This document shows, piece after piece, positions 39,827 through 49,051 of a DNA stretch of 64,000 nucleotides (its first letter is position 1; every line of letters starts with the position of its first letter). The stretch is from assembly GCF_012849215.1 (NCBI RefSeq), contig NZ_CP051682.1, positions 496,001 through 560,000 of the forward strand, in the 5' to 3' direction. The DNA comes from Mucilaginibacter robiniae. Lineage in GTDB: Bacteria; Bacteroidota; Bacteroidia; Sphingobacteriales; Sphingobacteriaceae. The notes beneath the pieces are model-generated. The model saw only the letters and a program-made list of their open reading frames with translations, was not told the origin of the DNA and searched no databases. A program made the translations under genes and the position numbers.

Positions 39827-41071
39827 TTAACCAGCTATCAACATTTCGGCAACCATTCGGCCGGTTTTCAGCGCTGCATTAATGGAGCCATTTAGCAAGT
39901 AATCACCGCAAACATAATGGTGCTCACTCCGCTTCAGTCCAAGCGGGCTAATTTCATTACGTACCGAAGCATCTTCAGGCAGAGCATGGGCAATGTGATA
40001 AGTTTTTAAATGTTGCCAGCTTAAACTATCCGGATACCATTTACTTAGCTCTTGTATAACTTTTTGACCTAACACTGCATCTGGCTCCCGGCTATGATCA
40101 CCTAACACAGAAACCGAAATCAGCGATTTTCCGGATGGTGCATAATCTGCCGACACCTGGTCCATCACCGCTAAATTATTCACAAGCTTTTGTGCCGATG
40201 CATTCAGTACGATGATAGGCTTAGCAACAGGCGGTTGATTAGCCGTAAAATACAAATTTGTCACGGCATGGCTTTTTACCTTTTGCCGCGGATATGGTAA
40301 AGGAAAATCAGCCGGGTAAGTAGCCATTATAATTTTACTCCCAAAATATTTTTGTCCTGATGCAGTTATGGCAATCTGTCCATCCAGTTGCACCACACGT
40401 TCATTTAGTATCAACTCATCAGGGGTTAAGCCTTGCGCCAGTTGCTCGGCTATACGGCCCATACCTTTAGCCGGAACAGAAGTATCATCCTCACTAAACA
40501 CTTTGAATACAAACTCAAACATCCGGCTGGATGTGCGCAGTTCCGGTTCCAGAAATATACCAGCCATAAAAGGCTGGAAAAACTGCTGAATAATGCGCTT
40601 ACTAAAACCGTAATCTTCCAGGTACTCCAGCGTGGTAGTTTCAGGATGTTTAAACAAATCATCAACGCTGATTCCTGCTAATTTCAATTTTAGTTGTAAC
40701 ACCTTTACTTTATCAACCAAAGTGCCGGCTGAGGAAAAAAGCGTTTCCAGTAACATAGAAGGCTGTTGTGATGGATCACCCAATTCGGTACTGCCTTTTT
40801 CATTTACAATTAATGCACCGGGTACAAATGGTTTCAGGTTTAATGATTCATAATCCAGCAACTCTCGCGTTTCCGGGTAAGCTGTAAGCAACACTTGAAA
40901 GCCGCGATCGAGCAAAAAACCATTTACCTTATCAGTACGCACCCGCCCCCCTACGCCATCCAATGCCTCCAGTACCTTTACCGATTTACCCGCTTGTTTC
41001 AGCAGCTTTGCGGCTGTAAGTCCGGCTAGGCCGGCACCTATAATTAAAACATCAACATAGGGTTTATTCAT
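39827..41071 (-). CDS. FAD-dependent amine oxidase / phytoene-desaturase-like protein
   Basis: 414 residues. The N-terminal dinucleotide site [17 protein letters not shown], then [22 protein letters not shown], is typical of the flavin amine oxidase-protoporphyrinogen oxidase-phytoene desaturase superfamily. A C-terminal FAD contact is probable around [25 protein letters not shown]. No signal peptide. First gene of a two-gene unit with the DUF2236 oxygenase. Substrate not readable. Confidence 0.82.
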   Translation of the reverse strand: MNKPYVDVLIIGAGLAGLTAAKLLKQAGKSVKVLEALDGVGGRVRTDKVNGFLLDRGFQVLLTAYPETRELLDYESLNLKPFVPGALIVNEKGSTELGDPSQQPSMLLETLFSSAGTLVDKVKVLQLKLKLAGISVDDLFKHPETTTLEYLEDYGFSKRIIQQFFQPFMAGIFLEPELRTSSRMFEFVFKVFSEDDTSVPAKGMGRIAEQLAQGLTPDELILNERVVQLDGQIAITASGQKYFGSKIIMATYPADFPLPYPRQKVKSHAVTNLYFTANQPPVAKPIIVLNASAQKLVNNLAVMDQVSADYAPSGKSLISVSVLGDHSREPDAVLGQKVIQELSKWYPDSLSWQHLKTYHIAHALPEDASVRNEISPLGLKRSEHHYVCGDYLLNGSINAALKTGRMVAEMLIAG

Positions 41072-41112
41072 GATTTACACGTAACAGCAAAAATTTTAAA
41101 CTGATTTATTAT

Positions 41113-41147
41113 CATAAAAAAAGGCAGATACGAATGTACCTACCTTT
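41113..41147 (-). terminator. Strand-specific terminator after the DUF937-like gene
   Basis: 41120-41131 pairs with 41136-41147. On the minus strand all 12 positions pair if two G-U wobbles are allowed, and a run of seven Ts follows. On the plus strand the same two positions mismatch, so it is oriented for the minus-strand gene. Confidence 0.75.
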
Positions 41148-41170
41148 ATGTAATAATTAATCATTCAATT

Positions 41171-41593
41171 TTAGAATAATCCACCTAATACACCACCTAA
41201 ACCACCAGGCAAAGAACTCTGGATTGAGTCGGGTGTAATGCTTGGATCGTTAGGATCATTAGCCTTATGAGCAAACTTATTCAAAATACCAGGTAAAGCC
41301 GCAGCAATAGCACCGGTAGCTGCTGGTGGCAAACCAAATTTGCTACCTAAACTACCAACTAATCCGCCAGTAATAGCACTGGTTACTGGATTACCGGATG
41401 ATAAGCTTCCGGTTAATGATGATAATAAACCACCTACACCACCTTGTGCTGATGCTTGGTTAACAATTCCTTCATTAATATGACTGGCAATTTCTTTATG
41501 AACAGCATCCTGCTGTCCGTTGGGTATAGCTGATGCGACCTGCGGATTACCGCCAATGTGGTCTTTCACCATTTCTAATATTTGGTCAAACAT
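41171..41593 (-). CDS. Glycine-rich DUF937/YidB-like protein
   Basis: 140 residues, no signal peptide. After a polar start (MFDQILEMVKDHIGG) the centre is Gly/Ser/Leu rich (GGVGGLLSSLTGSL, GGLVGSLGSKFGLPP, AAALPGIL) and the C-terminus is GGLGGVLGGLF. The pattern resembles DUF937/YidB-type proteins, of unknown function. It is divergent from the DUF2382 cluster across 280 bp and may belong to the same stress regulon, which is an inference from position only. Confidence 0.6.
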   Translation of the reverse strand: MFDQILEMVKDHIGGNPQVASAIPNGQQDAVHKEIASHINEGIVNQASAQGGVGGLLSSLTGSLSSGNPVTSAITGGLVGSLGSKFGLPPAATGAIAAALPGILNKFAHKANDPNDPSITPDSIQSSLPGGLGGVLGGLF

Positions 41594-41830
41594 AGGTTAT
41601 CCTTTTTCTAATTAAAGGCTTTTATCGAAAATTAGTTTTAACCAAATTCGATATTTCTTCTGCAACTGTAATAAAAATTTCTTTTAAGTAAATCCACAAC
41701 TAGATTAATATGCCTTCAATATTTCAATACAAATACAGCTATAAAACGGCCTTTTAGGCATTTAAACGTTCATTAAATTTTACTTTTTAAAAACTTTATA
41801 ACTCTACAATACTTTATATCATACATTTTC

Positions 41831-41858
41831 ATAGTTAAAAAAAACACATATTAACTAT
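41831..41858. repeat. 8-bp inverted repeat before the DUF2382 cluster
   Basis: ATAGTTAA (41831-41838) and TTAACTAT (41851-41858) are centred 20 bp apart, about two helical turns, 15 bp before the first DUF2382 start codon. Placement suits an operator, but AT-rich DNA makes chance likely. Confidence 0.3.
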
Positions 41859-41873
41859 TAGTTATCAACTGTA

Positions 41874-42308
41874 ATGAAAGATTGGAAGATATTTACAGGC
41901 ACGGAACAAAACCTGAATACAAGGAATCAAGAAACGGCACAAACGTCGGATTCAGTAATCCCTGTAGTACAGGAAGAATTGCACGTTGATAAAAAACAAA
42001 TTGAAACCGGCAAAGTGCATGTATCTAAAAAAGTAGTTACAGAGCCGGTAAACGTTAGTGTTCCTGTCATACAAGAAGACGTTGTAGTTGAGAAAAAAGC
42101 TTTTAACCAGTACATTAATACGCCTCCGCCTGGTGTACGTCAGGAAGGTGATACTACCATTATATCGGTAGTTAAGGAAATTTTGGTAAAACAACTGGTA
42201 TTGGTTGAAGAAATACACATTACCAAGCGCCGCACCGAAACCTCAGCTAACGTTCAGGAAAACCTACGTAAAGAAGAAGTTACCGTTAACCGGATAACTA
42301 ACTTATAA
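41874..42308 (+). CDS. Small DUF2382 (YsnF/AvaK) protein
   Basis: 144 residues. The DUF2382 pattern covers about 25-140: SVIPVVQEELHVDKKQIETGKVHVSKKV, then alternating short beta strands and charged turns, ending EVTVNRI. No signal or membrane segment. The family is linked to stress and desiccation tolerance, but its biochemical role is unknown. First of three DUF2382 genes within 3 kb. It is the most divergent and has no accessory domain. Confidence 0.8.
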   Translation: MKDWKIFTGTEQNLNTRNQETAQTSDSVIPVVQEELHVDKKQIETGKVHVSKKVVTEPVNVSVPVIQEDVVVEKKAFNQYINTPPPGVRQEGDTTIISVVKEILVKQLVLVEEIHITKRRTETSANVQENLRKEEVTVNRITNL

Positions 42309-42361
42309 CCTCACATTCCATTAATTAACATCTAACATAAAAACAATTAAAATTAATTATT

Positions 42362-43171
42362 ATGTCGCACACAGTAATTGGAGTGTTTAGCTATACTAGC
42401 GAAGCACAAGAAGCAAAACAATATTTAGTTAACAACGGATTTTCTAACGATGCCGTTGATATAGCCACTCAAGATGGCGTTAGTGACACAACAGGAACCG
42501 ATACCAGTGATCGTGTTGGTAACTTTTTCAGCAACCTATTTAGCAGCGATGAAGACGATACCCGCACTAAATACACTGAAGCTGGTCGTAAAGGCACCGT
42601 TGTAACCGTACATGCCAAGTCGGAAGACGAAGCACAACGTGCTTTAGAAATATTAGATAACTATGGTGCTGTTGACGTAAACGAATGGTCGGGCCAGGGC
42701 TATGCTGATAAAGAAAACTTTACCGGCAGCAATAACGATTATACTTCTACTACCGATACAACCACTAGCGGTGCTATACCGGTAATTAATGAAGAACTGC
42801 AAGTTGGTAAACGTGAAGTAGAAACCGGTGGTGTACGCCTGCGTAGCCGCATTGTGGAACGTCCGGTTGAAGAAAGCATCCGTTTACGTCATGAACATGT
42901 TAACGTAGAACGTACTGCTGTAAACCGCCCAGCTACCGAGGCTGACTTTAACACCTTTAAAGAAGGCACGGTTGAAGTTACCGAACATGCTGAAGTACCC
43001 GTGGTAAATAAAGAAGCCCGCGTGGTAGAAGAAGTAAGTTTAGGCAAAGAAGTTACCGAAAAAGAAGAAACCATACGTGATACTGTACGCCACACCGAAG
43101 TGGACGTAGAGAACCTGAAAAAAGGCGATTCTTACACTTCAGGCAGTAGCACAGATACCAGCGCTTTATAA
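42362..43171 (+). CDS. General-stress-protein 17M-like + DUF2382 protein
   Basis: 269 residues. N-terminal domain (about 1-95, VIGVFSYTSEAQEAKQYLVNNGF, then TVVTVHAKSEDEAQRALEIL) resembles the general stress protein 17M fold. A polar Thr/Ser-rich linker (110-135) leads to DUF2382 (about 139-252), with IPVINEELQVGKREVETGGV and KEARVVEEV. The DUF2382 part is closely similar to that of the PRC-barrel protein downstream, suggesting recent duplication. Cytoplasmic by lack of signal. Confidence 0.85.
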   Translation: MSHTVIGVFSYTSEAQEAKQYLVNNGFSNDAVDIATQDGVSDTTGTDTSDRVGNFFSNLFSSDEDDTRTKYTEAGRKGTVVTVHAKSEDEAQRALEILDNYGAVDVNEWSGQGYADKENFTGSNNDYTSTTDTTTSGAIPVINEELQVGKREVETGGVRLRSRIVERPVEESIRLRHEHVNVERTAVNRPATEADFNTFKEGTVEVTEHAEVPVVNKEARVVEEVSLGKEVTEKEETIRDTVRHTEVDVENLKKGDSYTSGSSTDTSAL

Positions 43172-43181
43172 TAAGCAATAC

Positions 43182-43219
43182 AAAGCCATCAGCTACTATG
43201 TTAGCTGATGGCTTTTTTA
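43182..43219 (+). terminator. Terminator after the second DUF2382 gene
   Basis: A 14-bp perfect stem (43182-43195 with 43202-43215) with a 6-base loop and a T run, 10 bp after the stop codon. Confidence 0.9.
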
Positions 43220-43256
43220 TAATTTTTTATTTCAACTTACTAAAACTATCAAAATT

Positions 43257-43904
43257 ATGGCCGAATTAGATGTTCAACCCAAAAGCAAAACCCCATGGTG
43301 GCTTTGGCTTTTATTATTGTTAATAGCTCTGGGTTTATTATTTTTCTTCCTGCGTGGATGCAACAACAAAAATGGTACAACTACCACAACTGATTCAACT
43401 GCAACTACTACTGACAGTACTTCTACCACAAAGGTAGGCACTACTCATGCTGATTTTAGCGGTATAGATTTTAATGCACCAAAAGCATCATACGAAGAGA
43501 TTACCGATACTACAATTACGGTACAAGGTGGTGATAAATATGCTATTTATAGTTTGGGTGAAAACGTATTGTTTGGTACCGATCAAAGTGCCGTACAAAG
43601 CAGCGCCGATAAAGAACTAAAACAAATTGCGTCATCATTAGACAAACGTTTCAAAAATTCAGTGATCGGTATTTATGGCCGTACAGATGACGAGGGAAGC
43701 AAAGAATACAATAAAGGCTTAGGTGCACAGCGTGCAGCATCAGTACGTAACTGGCTAATCAGCAATGGTAAAATTGACTCATCCAGAATATACATTAAAT
43801 CTTTGGGTGAATCTAAACCGGTGGCTACCAATGCTACTGCTCAAGGACGCCAGCAAAATCGCAGCGTAGAAATTGTAGCAGTACCTGATAGTACATCTCA
43901 TTAA
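43257..43904 (+). CDS. Membrane-anchored OmpA-family protein
   Basis: 215 residues. A hydrophobic anchor (about 14-31, WWLWLLLLLIALGLLFFF) follows a short cytoplasmic start. A Thr/Ser/Asp-rich linker (about 36-65) leads to an OmpA-like peptidoglycan-binding domain (about 105-213, with IGIYGRTDDEGSKEYNKGLGAQRAASVRNWL). This layout tethers the inner membrane or an associated complex to peptidoglycan. It sits between two DUF2382 genes with its own terminators on both sides. Confidence 0.88.
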   Translation: MAELDVQPKSKTPWWLWLLLLLIALGLLFFFLRGCNNKNGTTTTTDSTATTTDSTSTTKVGTTHADFSGIDFNAPKASYEEITDTTITVQGGDKYAIYSLGENVLFGTDQSAVQSSADKELKQIASSLDKRFKNSVIGIYGRTDDEGSKEYNKGLGAQRAASVRNWLISNGKIDSSRIYIKSLGESKPVATNATAQGRQQNRSVEIVAVPDSTSH

Positions 43905-43916
43905 TTTAACGTTACG

Positions 43917-43944
43917 GAAGCAGGTAAACAGGTTTACCTGCTTC
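43917..43944 (+). terminator. Hairpin after the OmpA-family gene
   Basis: A 13-bp perfect stem (43917-43929 with 43932-43944) with a 2-base spacer that forces a small loop. The tail is only weakly T-rich, so termination may be partial. Confidence 0.65.
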
Positions 43945-43984
43945 ATTTATACAATCAGTTCAATAACTTAAAAATTCGAACAAC

Positions 43985-44878
43985 ATGGCTTTAAATGATA
44001 ATAACACTGATTATAACCGCCTGGAAGAGCTGGGTGGCAGTGATTACGAAATAGTTGACGGTGAACCTAACATCAAAGGCTGGGATGTAAAAGACGACCA
44101 AGGCCGAAATATAGGTGATGTAGAAGAGCTGCTGTTTAATCCGGATACCCGTAAAGTACGATATATTGTGCTGGATACTGATGCTAACGACTTCTCATTA
44201 GAAGCCCGTAAAGTATTAGTACCTATTGGTATTGCTGAGCTAGACGAGGATGACGATGATGTAATTTTGCCTAACGTAACCGCTGAGCAAATTGCAGCTT
44301 TACCTCTTTACACTAAAGACTCATTAAATGCAGATACAGAAAGCCGCATTCGTGACATCTTTGCAGGTTTAGGTGCAGCTGGCGTAGCTGCCGGTGCTTA
44401 TGGCGCTACTCATAATGCAGAGTTCTACAATCATGAGCAGTTTGATCAGAACCGTTTATACAACCGCCGCTTGCCAGCACATGATGCTACTACCGATGCG
44501 CAATCTATCCCGGTAATTGAAGAAAACCTGGAAGTAGGAAAACGCGAAGTAGAAACCGGCGGTGTACGTGTTACTTCCAACATTGTGGAACGCCCAGTTG
44601 AGGAAACCATTAACTTGAAAGAAGAACACGTACGTGTAGAACGTACGCCTGTTGACAGACCAGTAGTGGGTTCAGATTTGGATACCTTTAAAGAAGGTGA
44701 AATTGAACTAACTGAACATGCTGAAGTACCCGTAGTTAGTAAAGAAGCCCGCGTGGTAGAAGAGGTACGTGTAAACAAAGACGTAGAGGAAAAAGAAGAA
44801 ACCATACGTGATACCGTGCGCAATACTGAGGTAGAAACAGAAAGGTTTGATGATACCAACAAGAAAGATTTATTATAA
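43985..44878 (+). CDS. PRC-barrel + DUF2382 protein
   Basis: 297 residues. PRC-barrel domain about 15-105 (GWDVKDDQGRNIGDVEELLFNPDTR read in two halves), a Gly/Ala-rich hydrophobic stretch (about 123-140, FAGLGAAGVAAGAYGAT), then DUF2382 about 172-285. PRC barrels bind small ligands or RNA in other proteins. Here it probably gives localisation or sensing. The DUF2382 part closely matches that of the 17M-like protein. Last plus-strand gene of the cluster. Confidence 0.87.
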   Translation: MALNDNNTDYNRLEELGGSDYEIVDGEPNIKGWDVKDDQGRNIGDVEELLFNPDTRKVRYIVLDTDANDFSLEARKVLVPIGIAELDEDDDDVILPNVTAEQIAALPLYTKDSLNADTESRIRDIFAGLGAAGVAAGAYGATHNAEFYNHEQFDQNRLYNRRLPAHDATTDAQSIPVIEENLEVGKREVETGGVRVTSNIVERPVEETINLKEEHVRVERTPVDRPVVGSDLDTFKEGEIELTEHAEVPVVSKEARVVEEVRVNKDVEEKEETIRDTVRNTEVETERFDDTNKKDLL

Positions 44879-44899
44879 TCGCTTTTTGTAGATCATTTT

Positions 44900-44945
44900 A
44901 ATAAAAGAAAAGGGCTAACCTAGTGGTTAGCCCTTTTCTTTTATT
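44900..44945. terminator. Very long bidirectional terminator
   Basis: A 21-bp perfect stem (44900-44920 with 44925-44945, core GGGCTAACC) with loop TAGT and A/T-rich arms, between the convergent PRC/DUF2382 and TonB-receptor genes. Confidence 0.93.
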
Positions 44946-44973
44946 AGTAACTGAGCAATAATTTACCTGTAGC

Positions 44974-47271
44974 TTATTTAATATTAAATGGCAAGTAAAC
45001 ACCGAATGTGATATTACGGCCAGGATTTAACACACCATAAGTTGGATCCTCTTGCGAAAAGCGGCCAGGACGTAATCTGTTCAAGGCATCATAATAACGC
45101 TTGTTGGTTAAGTTATAACCTGATACATATAGTTTTAATTGCTGGGTACCAATATGTAAGGTTGCACCTGCGCCAGCATTCAGCAGAGTATAAGCGTTAG
45201 TAGGTGTTTCAAAAGTTGGATCGATTCGGTATTGTTTAAAGAAGTTATCAACACCTACGTACACATAGAAGTTTTCCAAGCCTTTTACCTTAGGCTCCAG
45301 GCGTAACGTGTTATGAATTACACCGGCTGGAATTAAAGGTAATGCCCTATCAAGCGATGTGTTTTGAGCATGAGTATAGCCAAAGCTATTATCTAGGTGA
45401 ATAAAAGTTGTAGGGTGAATGTTTAAATTACCTTCCACGCCATACAAATTAGCATTTACCTGACCATAACGATACACATCAAAGGTTTCAGGAGAACCGT
45501 CAGGATCTTCTGCTGGTACAGTAATCTGATCGCCTTTAGCACCTGATGCGTAAATGTAATTATGAATATAATTTTCATATATACCCAAGCTACCAGTTAC
45601 AATGTTGTGTCCAAACTCTAAAGTAGCATCTGCTTGATAACTGCGTTCCGGATTCAAATTGGCGTTACCGATTTCGTATCGAGTAGTACCCTCATGCACG
45701 CCGTTAGATCCCAACTCGGCAGGGTTAGGAGCCCGAAAAGCTGTACCTGCATTCGCTTTAAAGCTAAACACATCGTTAAACACGTGCGTATAACCTAATG
45801 CACCGGTAAAACTATTAAAGGTGTTTTTAAAACCTGCAAACTGCTCCTCATCTTCAAGAATTAACTGTTTACCGTTATTTTTCACGTAATCAAAACGCAA
45901 GCCTGCATTGAATGTATTTTGATTCCAAGTTTTCTTGATGTAAGCAAAAGCACCGGCCGATGTACGATCATACGCCGGAATCAGGTACTCTGTTCCTTTA
46001 TTTACGCTATGTTCTTCGCTGCTGCTCACGCCAAATACCGGTTGCCAACCATTAGTTTCAGCTAAGTAATATTTAGCATCTAACGAGTACGTATTTAAAT
46101 CGAAAAACAAAGCAGGCGTTGGCTCATCCAACTCACGACGTTGGTTTTTCTGATAGCCCAGGTCTAATTTCAATGAGCCTGAACCAATAATGAAGTTGTT
46201 GTTTAACGCTAATTTATAATGTCTGATATCTTGACGAGGGAAATCAAGCGTACGGGATTTATCATTAGTGTACAGCGGGTCACCTGGGTCTGCATCATTA
46301 AAGCCTATGTTATTTTTGAAATATTCAAAGTTCAGGTGTGAATATCCCCATTGTTTGTTCAGCCCCAGCATACCACTTAAGCTGGTATTATTATAACCAC
46401 TATTAATGTAATAGCCATCAGGCGTTTTAAAGTTATAGGCATTTTGGTAAGAACCGCGTCCGCGCCATACAAAGCCATTTTCATTACCAGTCAGCATTGC
46501 CGAACTGTTAGTTAAGCCATTATTGGTAGAATAGCTCGATAACACTTCACCTTTTAACTGGCCCGGAGCAGGTGCTAATGGTTCCAGCACGTTAATTACA
46601 CCACCAATTGCATCTGAACCGTATAATAGAGATGCTGCACCACGCAATACCTCTACCCGATCAGCTTGGTTTTGATCAATCTCAATACCATGTTCATCGC
46701 CCCATTGCTGGCCTTGTTGCTTGATACCATCATTAACAGTAACTATACGGTTGTAACCCACACCACGTATAACGGGTTTAGATATGCCGGGACCAGTAGT
46801 AATTTGGCTTACACCAGGTACCTGTTTAGCTAATGCATCAATCAGGTTGGTAGCGCCATTTTGCAGCTGATCTTTGTTTACTACCGTAGCCGAAGTGCTG
46901 TTGTATTTATTATTGGAGGCAATTGGCGTTCCGGTAATTACCACTTCATGGGTTTCAACAATACTAGGTACCAAAGCAAAATCCAATGTTGCATTGGCCG
47001 ATAAGTCAACGGTTTGTACCATATCCTGATAACCGATAAACCGAACTTCGATTACGTAGCGGCCACGTGATGGCAAGGTGTTAAATGTAAAATGGCCGTT
47101 TACATCCGCCACTGTACTTATGCGCAATTGCGATAGAGTAACGGTAGCACCAGGTAAAGGTTGGTGTGTTTTTGCATCAGTTACCGTACCGGTAAAAGAG
47201 CTTAAATTGGCAGCAAATAAAAATGCAGGTATAGTAAACAGCAGTAAGCTGAATAGAAATTTCAGTTTCAT
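44974..47271 (-). CDS. TonB-dependent outer-membrane receptor
   Basis: 765 residues. Signal peptide about 1-20, carboxypeptidase-regulatory-like domain about 23-110 (FTGTVTDAKTHQPLPGATV), plug about 115-235 (with VIRGVGYNRIVTVNDG and ADRVEVLRGAASLLYGSDAIGGVINV), then a 22-stranded-type barrel ending TFGVYLPFNIK. It lacks the SusC length (about 1000) and has no SusD partner, so it resembles siderophore, metal or cofactor receptors. A His/Cys-rich small exported protein is encoded just upstream on the same strand, suggesting a metal substrate (inference). Confidence 0.9.
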   Translation of the reverse strand: MKLKFLFSLLLFTIPAFLFAANLSSFTGTVTDAKTHQPLPGATVTLSQLRISTVADVNGHFTFNTLPSRGRYVIEVRFIGYQDMVQTVDLSANATLDFALVPSIVETHEVVITGTPIASNNKYNSTSATVVNKDQLQNGATNLIDALAKQVPGVSQITTGPGISKPVIRGVGYNRIVTVNDGIKQQGQQWGDEHGIEIDQNQADRVEVLRGAASLLYGSDAIGGVINVLEPLAPAPGQLKGEVLSSYSTNNGLTNSSAMLTGNENGFVWRGRGSYQNAYNFKTPDGYYINSGYNNTSLSGMLGLNKQWGYSHLNFEYFKNNIGFNDADPGDPLYTNDKSRTLDFPRQDIRHYKLALNNNFIIGSGSLKLDLGYQKNQRRELDEPTPALFFDLNTYSLDAKYYLAETNGWQPVFGVSSSEEHSVNKGTEYLIPAYDRTSAGAFAYIKKTWNQNTFNAGLRFDYVKNNGKQLILEDEEQFAGFKNTFNSFTGALGYTHVFNDVFSFKANAGTAFRAPNPAELGSNGVHEGTTRYEIGNANLNPERSYQADATLEFGHNIVTGSLGIYENYIHNYIYASGAKGDQITVPAEDPDGSPETFDVYRYGQVNANLYGVEGNLNIHPTTFIHLDNSFGYTHAQNTSLDRALPLIPAGVIHNTLRLEPKVKGLENFYVYVGVDNFFKQYRIDPTFETPTNAYTLLNAGAGATLHIGTQQLKLYVSGYNLTNKRYYDALNRLRPGRFSQEDPTYGVLNPGRNITFGVYLPFNIK

Positions 47272-47349
47272 AAATGTGTAATAAACAATAAAATAGGGTA
47301 AAATAAAGCCACAGCCCTCAATTTGAAGAACTGCACGGTATAAGGAAGC

Positions 47350-47670
47350 TTAGCACTGCGGAGGCCCGCGGTTACCCGATAACAACAGCTTTACACCTTC
47401 ATATACAGGTGTATAGGTAAGGTAAGCATAACTGCTGCTTATTGTCCAGAAATGAAAATGAAAGGTTTGCAGAAAAAGAGGCGCATGGCTGCTTTGATGA
47501 CAAATCTGACATTGATCATCAGTAGTTGCTCCTGCTCTGTTCTTTTTAGTGCTTGTAGTATAATCTGCTTTTTTTAAAACGTGCGTATGCCCAAATACAA
47601 TAGCCTGCCCTACCAAGAAGGTTAGTAAAAGCATCCAGGATGCAGCTATTTTGGCCGTACGTTTTTTCAA
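47350..47670 (-). CDS. Small exported His/Cys-rich protein beside the TonB receptor
   Basis: 106 residues from a TTG start. A hydrophobic signal-like segment (about 9-27) leads to HTH near residue 28, then QCQICHQSSH and FHFHFW around 54-75. The C-terminus is GPPQC. Clustered His and Cys suggest metal binding. The layout recalls DUF2946-like proteins that accompany copper-related TonB receptors, but the match is partial. Next gene on the strand is the receptor, 78 bp downstream. Confidence 0.65.
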   Translation of the reverse strand: MKKRTAKIAASWMLLLTFLVGQAIVFGHTHVLKKADYTTSTKKNRAGATTDDQCQICHQSSHAPLFLQTFHFHFWTISSSYAYLTYTPVYEGVKLLLSGNRGPPQC

Positions 47671-47683
47671 AGCGCTAATCGGG

Positions 47684-47691
47684 CAAATATA
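47684..47691 (-). promoter_or_regulatory. Candidate -7 box for the His/Cys-rich gene and receptor
   Basis: Minus-strand TATATTTG, an exact -7 consensus, 13 bp before the TTG start. A convincing -33 element is not visible. Confidence 0.4.
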
Positions 47692-47891
47692 ATCACTTCA
47701 GCAATTATCTATAAAGATTGTTGATTTTTATATCTGAAATATTACAAATTATACATTCGGCGCTTTTAAGTGTTAACATTATGATAAATGTTTATGTAGC
47801 AACAGGCAGTATAAACACCTCTTCTCATTAGATATGGTAAACTAACTCCTGATTAAAACGTTCAAAATAAACCCAACACAAAAGCGATGCA

Positions 47892-48977
47892 ATGAAAGCT
47901 CTCGTTCTGATTTACACTACCCTACTCATGACTACATTAACTGCCTATGCACAGCCAGACAAACAGGAATCAGCTAAACTGATAGAAGTGGCACAGTTCG
48001 GCCATTATCAACCTATTGGCGTAGCAGTTACGCAAACTGGCCGTATATTCATTACCTTTCCGCGCCACATGCCGTATGAGTATGGCGTGGCTGAACTGGT
48101 GAATGGCCAGCGCCGCCCCTATCCAGATGCTGAATGGAACAAATATGACTCAACTCAAGCCGATCGGCATTTTGTAAACGCACAAGCCGCCTGGCCTGAT
48201 GATCAAAACAATTTGTGGATACTTGATCCGGCTAACCCTATGGATGGTACTACAATACCCACAGGCGTAAAGCTTTTAAAAATTAATCTATCCAACAATC
48301 AGGTAGAACATGTGTATCGCTTTGAAGATTTACCACGTGAAAAAATTGCGTTGAATGATGTGCGGATTGATACCAAGCGTCAATTAGCCTACTTATCAGA
48401 ACCTAAAACTTCTTCTATCATAATACTGGATTTAAAGACAGGTAAAAGCCGTCAGGTACTACAAGAAGATAAATCAACTAAAGCTGAACCTGGTTTTAAA
48501 TTGCATTTGGATGGTAAAGATGTAGTGGATGATAGAGGAAAAGCTTTTAGCTCGAACGTGAATGGTATTGCACTTACTCATGATTTTAAATACTTTTACT
48601 TTAGAGCTATCAATCAAACTAAACTGTATCGCATTGCTGTAGATTATCTGGCAAACCGATCCCTTACGGATGCCGAACTTTCTAAACATGTGGAATTGGT
48701 GAGTGAAACCGGCATATCACATGGTATGATTGCTGACAGCAAAGGCAATGTGTACTTAACCGATTCGCCCAACAAAGCTATACGCTATGTAACGTCTAAT
48801 GGCCACTTAGAAACTTTAGTGCAGGATAAGCGACTGATATGGCCAGACACTTTTGCCATAGGCCCAGATGGTTATTTATACCTGACTTGCTCACAGATTA
48901 ACCGGGCTAAAAAATACAATCATGGTGAGAATAAAGTAGAGTATCCGTTCAGATTGTTTAAGGTGAAATTACCATAA
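47892..48977 (+). CDS. Exported yellow/major-royal-jelly-type beta-propeller protein
   Basis: 361 residues with a signal peptide (about 1-20, ending near AYAQ). The sequence matches the MRJP/yellow family: GVAVTQTGRIFITFPR, NDVRIDTKRQLAYLSE, NGIALTHDFKYFYFRAINQTKLYRI split across blades, and GNVYLTDSPNKAIRYV. Bacterial members have been described as L-dopachrome tautomerase-like or lactonase-like, mostly without evidence. Monocistronic. Substrate unknown. Confidence 0.82.
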   Translation: MKALVLIYTTLLMTTLTAYAQPDKQESAKLIEVAQFGHYQPIGVAVTQTGRIFITFPRHMPYEYGVAELVNGQRRPYPDAEWNKYDSTQADRHFVNAQAAWPDDQNNLWILDPANPMDGTTIPTGVKLLKINLSNNQVEHVYRFEDLPREKIALNDVRIDTKRQLAYLSEPKTSSIIILDLKTGKSRQVLQEDKSTKAEPGFKLHLDGKDVVDDRGKAFSSNVNGIALTHDFKYFYFRAINQTKLYRIAVDYLANRSLTDAELSKHVELVSETGISHGMIADSKGNVYLTDSPNKAIRYVTSNGHLETLVQDKRLIWPDTFAIGPDGYLYLTCSQINRAKKYNHGENKVEYPFRLFKVKLP

Positions 48978-49002
48978 TCACCTATTTGCTTATTGATAAA
49001 AA

Positions 49003-49040
49003 CGTTACTACCAGAAATTACTCAATTTCTGGTAGTAACG
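49003..49040 (-). terminator. Terminator after the YXWGXW-type gene
   Basis: A 17-bp perfect stem (49003-49019 with 49024-49040) with a 4-base loop. On the minus strand it is followed by TTTTT, 12 bp beyond the stop of the small exported protein. It may also stop plus-strand transcription. Confidence 0.88.
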
Positions 49041-49051
49041 CCTACAACTAT

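Noticed and set aside
44446..44862. 138-residue frame antisense to the PRC/DUF2382 gene
   Set aside because: It is a Ser/Thr/Val-rich mirror of Glu/Val-rich coding repeats, with a similar shadow over the other DUF2382 gene.
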